Of a stretch of DNA of 64,000 nucleotides, positions 60,723 to 64,000 are shown in pieces; the stretch's first letter is position 1; every line of letters starts with the position of its first letter. The DNA comes from Lacrimispora indolis DSM 755 (lineage in GTDB: Bacteria > Bacillota > Clostridia > Lachnospirales > Lachnospiraceae): positions 4,134,001 through 4,198,000 of the forward strand of contig NZ_AZUI01000001.1 in the NCBI RefSeq assembly GCF_000526995.1. The letters run 5' to 3'. The translations under genes and the position numbers were made by a program. Below the pieces are notes generated by a model. That model was not told the DNA's origin, ran no database searches, and saw nothing but the letters and a program-made list of their open reading frames with translations.

Positions 60723-62117
60723 ATGGATTTAGTATGGACTTTGGTCACAATAGCCGTTATACTCATGCTTGTCGGTATTCTATACCATATGCAGAAGAAA
60801 CACATATCATTTTCAAAGAGAGTATTTTCTGCCCTGCTTATGGGAATTGCAGCGGGCAGTATACTGCAGCTTGCTTTTGCATCTGACAGCCCCATACTTG
60901 CAACTTCACTGGATTGGATATCCGTTATCGGTACGGGCTATGTGAATCTTTTGAAAATGATCGTTATTCCCCTTATAATGGTCTCCATTATATCGGCCAC
61001 GGTTAATTTAAAATCCCATACCAGCCTGGGAAAAATCAGTACCTATGTGCTGGCAACATTGCTGCTGACTGTGTTCATTTCTGCTTTGGTCGGCACTGCG
61101 ACCGCCAATATTTTTCATCTGTCGGCAGAAGAAATAACTGTGGGTCAGGCAGAATCAGACAGGGCTGAGTATCTGGAAGGAAAAGTTACAACCGTACAGG
61201 AGCAGACGATTCCACAGCAGATTTTAAGCTTTATCCCCCAGAATCCTTTCCAGGATATGACCGGCAGCAGGGCTACCTCTACCATAGCCGTGGTCATCTT
61301 TTCCGCGTTTTTAGGCATATCCGCATTGGGAATACAAAAGAAAAAGCCGGAAGAAGCGGAAACTTTCTTAAAAATCATTAATTCCCTCTATGCTGTAATT
61401 ATGCGGATGGTAACTCTTATCCTGAGATTGACGCCGTATGGCATTCTGGCTCTTATGACAAAGACAATCGCGACAACGAACACCGCAGGCATTATTGCTC
61501 TGTCTAAGTTTGTAATTGCAAACTATGCCGCTTTGATTGTCATGTTTGCCATACATCTTTTGATTATCCTGCTGATGAAATTGAATCCGATAACATATAT
61601 TAAAAAGGCATTCCCGACCCTTACCATTGCGTTTACATCCAGATCCAGTGCAGGTACGCTGCCTTTAACAATTGAGACACAGACAAAAAAACTTGGTATT
61701 CCTGATGGAATTGCCAACTTTGCCGCATCATTCGGAACAACAATCGGCCAGAATGGCTGTGCAGGTGTTTATCCCGCCATGCTGGCTGTCATGATCGCCC
61801 CTGTTGTAGGGATTAACCCTATGAGTATTGATTTTATTGCAAAACTGGCTATTATCGTTACAATCAGCTCCTTTGGCATTGCCGGTGTGGGCGGCGGCGC
61901 GACATTTGCCGCTTTGATGGTTTTATCCGCAATGAATTTACCTGTAGGTCTGGCCGGACTGTTAATATCAGTGGAGCCTTTAATTGATATGGGACGGACC
62001 GCTTTGAATGTGAATGATGCCATGCTGGCTGGCCTTGTAACAGCTAGGATGACATCAGAGCTTGATGTGAGTTTGTATAATAGGCCTGTGGACGAAGATA
62101 TGTCAGTTTCATTATAA
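60723..62117 (+). CDS. tcyP: L-cystine:cation symporter (TcyP family)
   Basis: A 464-residue DAACS-family carrier. The start at 60723 follows AAGGAGGATATTT; an in-frame extension back to 60483 lacks a ribosome site and membrane character. It resembles Bacillus TcyP throughout: LVGILYHMQKKHISFSKRVF at the N-terminus, SVIGTGYVNLLKMIVIPLIMVSIISA near residue 70, AFTSRSSAGTLPLTIETQ near 305 and ASFGTTIGQNGCAGVYPAMLA near 335. It imports cystine as a cysteine and sulfur source. The cystine-type ABC importer genes are downstream. Confidence 0.92.
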   Translation: MDLVWTLVTIAVILMLVGILYHMQKKHISFSKRVFSALLMGIAAGSILQLAFASDSPILATSLDWISVIGTGYVNLLKMIVIPLIMVSIISATVNLKSHTSLGKISTYVLATLLLTVFISALVGTATANIFHLSAEEITVGQAESDRAEYLEGKVTTVQEQTIPQQILSFIPQNPFQDMTGSRATSTIAVVIFSAFLGISALGIQKKKPEEAETFLKIINSLYAVIMRMVTLILRLTPYGILALMTKTIATTNTAGIIALSKFVIANYAALIVMFAIHLLIILLMKLNPITYIKKAFPTLTIAFTSRSSAGTLPLTIETQTKKLGIPDGIANFAASFGTTIGQNGCAGVYPAMLAVMIAPVVGINPMSIDFIAKLAIIVTISSFGIAGVGGGATFAALMVLSAMNLPVGLAGLLISVEPLIDMGRTALNVNDAMLAGLVTARMTSELDVSLYNRPVDEDMSVSL

Positions 62118-62132
62118 TACAGTTTTCTAAGA

Positions 62133-62186
62133 GCTGGGTTTGATCCCAGGTATTAAGGCTAATCTGAATCAGGTTAGCCTTTTCTT
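62133..62186 (+). terminator. Terminator of tcyP
   Basis: A small hairpin CTGGG-TTTGAT-CCCAG (about 62134-62149) is followed by AAGGCTAA (62155-62162) pairing with TTAGCCTT (62174-62181), then TTCTTGTG and a later T-run. Confidence 0.8.
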
Positions 62187-62250
62187 GTGATTTTTTTTAG
62201 CAGGGACTGGGCATAAATTTTTATCGTAGAAGTTTAAGCCCAAAAAAAGG

Positions 62251-62292
62251 TTGACAAATGGGCAAAATAACAGTATATTAAACATATAGGTT
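62251..62292 (+). promoter_or_regulatory. Promoter and operator of the cystine ABC operon
   Basis: TTGACA (62251-62256), 17 bp, TATATT (62274-62279) is a strong sigma-A promoter. Right behind it, AACATATAGGTT (62281-62292) matches the tcyP palindrome at 11 of 12 positions. Confidence 0.7.
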
Positions 62293-62317
62293 TAGTATGA
62301 ATAAGGAGATCCGGAAA

Positions 62318-62425
62318 ATGACAACGAGCTGCAAGTGGAACGTGAATCATATGATGAAGTGTTATTGCTGTAGATGCTTCATGAGAAGAGATACAGTTTA
62401 TTTGCATGCGTGTCTTGGTTTCTGA
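62318..62425 (+). CDS. Cysteine-rich leader peptide of the cystine ABC operon
   Basis: A 35-codon ORF starting at ATG 62318, 9 nt after AAGGAG (62303-62308), about 30 nt into the transcript. It encodes six cysteines, four of them packed as CYCCRC in codons 15-20 (62360-62377), plus Cys5 and Cys32, and two tryptophan/tyrosine-type residues nearby. Such density of the end-product amino acid in a short translated ORF before its transport genes is the hallmark of ribosome-mediated attenuation. A perfect terminator hairpin begins 46 nt after its stop. It is too short to be found by usual gene callers. Confidence 0.75.
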   Translation: MTTSCKWNVNHMMKCYCCRCFMRRDTVYLHACLGF

Positions 62426-62470
62426 TTTCCAATTTTTTTTATCTTGTGACAAAGAGAAAAGAAATGGAAG

Positions 62471-62506
62471 GAAGCAGGTATATGCGTATACCTGCTTCTT
62501 TTGTAT
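62471..62506 (+). terminator. Leader terminator (attenuator) of the cystine ABC operon
   Basis: GAAGCAGGTATA (62471-62482), loop TGCG, TATACCTGCTTC (62487-62498): a perfect 12-bp stem followed by TTTTGTATT. It lies between the promoter and the transporter genes, so readthrough must be regulated. GAAGCA of the 5' arm can pair with TGCTTC (62375-62380) inside the leader ORF just after the Cys codons, a possible antiterminator contact. Confidence 0.82.
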
Positions 62507-62535
62507 TGATTAACAAAAAGGGAGGAAAATAATTG

Positions 62536-62586
62536 ATGGATCATATAAGAAAAAAGGAGGGGGAAAAGAAGAATCATGGATTTTGA
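62536..62586 (+). CDS. Possible 16-codon ORF overlapping the permease start
   Basis: ATG at 62536 follows GGGAGGAAAATAATTG and opens MDHIRKKEGEKKNHGF, ending at 62586, 8 bp inside the permease gene. It could couple translation to the permease, whose own ribosome site (GGAGGGGG) is 12 nt from its ATG. Chance is possible. Confidence 0.3.
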   Translation: MDHIRKKEGEKKNHGF

Positions 62587-63235
62587 GTTTATCCGTGCTT
62601 ATACGCCGCTGTATATAGAGGCGGCAGGTATGACACTTCGAATATCTTTTCTGGGAATCCTGCTGTCTGCAGCCATTGGTCTTTTGTGCAGCCTGGTGAA
62701 GATTTTTAACATACCGGTGTTAAAGAGTATTGTGAATGGCTATATTGAGGTGTCCAGAAATACGCCTCTTTTGATCCAGCTGTTCTTTTTATACTTCGGA
62801 CTTCCTAAAATCGGTGTTGTTTTAAGCTCTGAAAGCTGTGCCGTGACAGGGCTGGCATTTTTAGGAGGAAGCTACATGGCGGAAGCCTTTCGCACGGGAA
62901 TTGAACAGGTACCGGTCATCCAGTCAGAATCGGGTCTCAGCCTGGGACTTACAAAGGGGCAGGTATTCCTGCATATTATCCTTCCTCAGGCGGTCACCAC
63001 CTCAGTCCCCGTATTTTGTGCCAACATCATATTTCTCATAAAAGAAACATCGGTCTTCAGTGCAGTGGCACTGGCTGACTTAATGTTTGTGGCAAAGGAT
63101 CTGATAGGAATTTATTATAAAACAGATGAGGCCCTCCTAATGCTGGTGGCAGCATACTTAATTATTTTGCTGCCCATATCCTTACTCTGTTCCTGGATAG
63201 AAAGGAGAGTCCGCTATGCAGAATTTGGGAATTAG
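62576..63235 (+). CDS. Amino acid (cystine-type) ABC transporter permease
   Basis: A 219-residue HisM-type permease. It has an N-terminal GMTLRISFLGILLSAAIGLLCSLVKIF and the polar amino acid permease signature SRNTPLLIQLFFLYFGLPKIG near residues 60-80. The EAA loop is QSESGLSLGLTKGQVFLHIILPQAV near 120-145. About five membrane helices. It overlaps the next permease by 20 bp. Cystine is inferred from the Cys leader peptide and tcyP upstream. Confidence 0.92.
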   Translation: MDFEFIRAYTPLYIEAAGMTLRISFLGILLSAAIGLLCSLVKIFNIPVLKSIVNGYIEVSRNTPLLIQLFFLYFGLPKIGVVLSSESCAVTGLAFLGGSYMAEAFRTGIEQVPVIQSESGLSLGLTKGQVFLHIILPQAVTTSVPVFCANIIFLIKETSVFSAVALADLMFVAKDLIGIYYKTDEALLMLVAAYLIILLPISLLCSWIERRVRYAEFGN

Positions 63236-63893
63236 GATACTGTTTGAGGGAAATAATTTTTTACGGCTGCTTGGCGGACTTTGGGTATCTCTCAGGATTG
63301 CAGCAATGTCTATGGTTTTGTCCGTGGGATTTGGAATAGTCCTTGGAATGGTGATGACCAGCAAAAAAAAGCCGGTTAAGCTTTTCACAAGGCTTTATCT
63401 GGAAACGGTCCGGATCATGCCTCAGCTGGTTCTTTTGTTTCTCGTTTATTTTGGGGCTGCAAAGCATTTGAACGTGAATTTCTCCGGGCAAATGGCTGCG
63501 GTCATTGTATTCACCTTTTGGGGGACGGCTGAAATGGGGGATCTGGTGCGAAGTGCTCTGGAATCCATACCGGTTCATCAGTATCAAAGCGGCTTAGGTT
63601 TAGGCCTGACAGAGCTTGCAGTATACCGGTATATTGTGATTCCCCAAACCATAAGAAGGCTGCTGCCGTCGGTCATGAATCTTCTGACCAGAATGATCAA
63701 AACCACATCCCTTGTTGTATTGATCGGCGTGATCGAGGTGGTGAAGGTGGGAAAACAGGTCATTGACGCTTCCAGGTACACGGTTCCTGATGCAGCGCTC
63801 TGGGTATACGGGGTGATCTTTATCCTGTACTTTGCCATCTGTTACCCGTTTTCCAGGGCCGCTGCCCTGCTAGATAAAAAAATAAAGGATTGA
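63216..63893 (+). CDS. Amino acid (cystine-type) ABC transporter permease
   Basis: Second permease, 225 residues, with AAAGGAGAG inside the 3' end of the first. Signature parts: GGLWVSLRIAAMSMVLSVGFGIVLGMVM near the N-terminus, ETVRIMPQLVLLFLVYFGAA near residue 62 and EAA loop QYQSGLGLGLTELAVYRYIVIPQTIRR near 125-150. It pairs with the preceding permease. The ATPase gene starts 5 bp after its stop. No binding-protein gene is in view; it may follow beyond the window. Confidence 0.92.
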   Translation: MQNLGIRILFEGNNFLRLLGGLWVSLRIAAMSMVLSVGFGIVLGMVMTSKKKPVKLFTRLYLETVRIMPQLVLLFLVYFGAAKHLNVNFSGQMAAVIVFTFWGTAEMGDLVRSALESIPVHQYQSGLGLGLTELAVYRYIVIPQTIRRLLPSVMNLLTRMIKTTSLVVLIGVIEVVKVGKQVIDASRYTVPDAALWVYGVIFILYFAICYPFSRAAALLDKKIKD

Positions 63894-63898
63894 GAAAA

Positions 63899-64000
63899 AT
63901 GAATCAGGAAAAGATTTTAAAGACAGAGAACCTCAGGAAGTCCTATGAAAGCGGGCAGCCGGTTTTAAAGGATATTTCCTTTACCTTGCAAAAAGGAGAG
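63899..64000 (+). CDS. Amino acid ABC transporter ATP-binding protein, 3' truncated by the window
   Basis: The first 34 codons of an ATPase are visible (KILKTENLRKSYESGQPVLK, then DISFTLQKGE), the usual strand pattern before Walker A, which lies beyond the edge. AAAGGATTGAG serves as ribosome site. It completes the importer with the two permeases upstream. Confidence 0.85.
   Translation, partial: MNQEKILKTENLRKSYESGQPVLKDISFTLQKGE

Noticed and set aside
62293..62510. T-box riboswitch before the cystine ABC operon
   Set aside because: No T-box sequence (GGGTGGNACCGCG) or specifier stem is visible; a translated Cys-rich ORF explains the region better.

Overview
The window reads as chromosome of a spore-forming anaerobic Firmicute of the class Clostridia, most like Lachnospiraceae (Lacrimispora/Enterocloster-type). 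This is an inference from the gene set: spore photoproduct lyase, a BclB-type exosporium protein behind a sigma-K-like promoter, Hcp/hemerythrin stress genes, ascorbate-type PTS, a TcyP-type cystine carrier, strong AGGAGG ribosome sites and AT-rich intergenic regions. No rRNA, tRNA, CRISPR array, phage module or intact insertion sequence was seen.

Layout. 0-4.8 kb: the end of a beta-propeller protein, a GH3 lipoprotein, an EcsC-like protein and a LysR regulator. 5.1-12.8 kb: a peptide/oligosaccharide-type ABC importer (two permeases, a fused double ATPase, a lipoprotein receptor) joined to an UxuA-like mannonate dehydratase and a cytoplasmic alginate-lyase-like protein, which suggests uptake and intracellular breakdown of uronate oligosaccharides. 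13.1-16.8 kb: an OpuC-type osmoprotectant importer behind a 330-nt leader with competing hairpins. 16.9-30.7 kb: an accessory stretch of small, mostly minus-strand single genes, including seven GNAT-type acetyltransferase genes (one with a stop at codon 3), three copies of a dispersed ~33-bp repeat, decayed coding DNA and a collagen-like spore-surface gene.

30.9-44.7 kb: an ascorbate-family PTS operon ending in a TrpA-like gene, MarR-SDR, TetR and Lon sharing one operator sequence, and CdaR-GntP-glycerate kinase. 44.7-48.3 kb: a chemoreceptor and SplB, with a structured inverted-repeat element between them. 48.4-56.5 kb: a Crp/Fnr regulator flanked by two identical palindromes, each 21 bp upstream of a -10 box, driving a ferredoxin gene and a cupin-Hcp-DUF1858-hemerythrin operon; then a tRNA-modification pair (TcdA and a rhodanese-TtcA-like fusion) and an Rrf2 regulator. 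56.6-60.3 kb: a secreted CAP-domain protein and a GGDEF/HD-GYP protein.

60.4-64 kb: a cystine-uptake region. A TcyP-type symporter and an ABC importer have promoters that share a near-palindromic AACATATATGTT site. The ABC operon is preceded by a 35-codon cysteine-rich leader peptide and a perfect 12-bp terminator hairpin, the architecture of a cysteine-sensing transcription attenuator. This attenuator, the twin Crp/Fnr promoters, the TetR/Lon shared operator and the TrpA-like gene in the PTS operon are the most interesting items.
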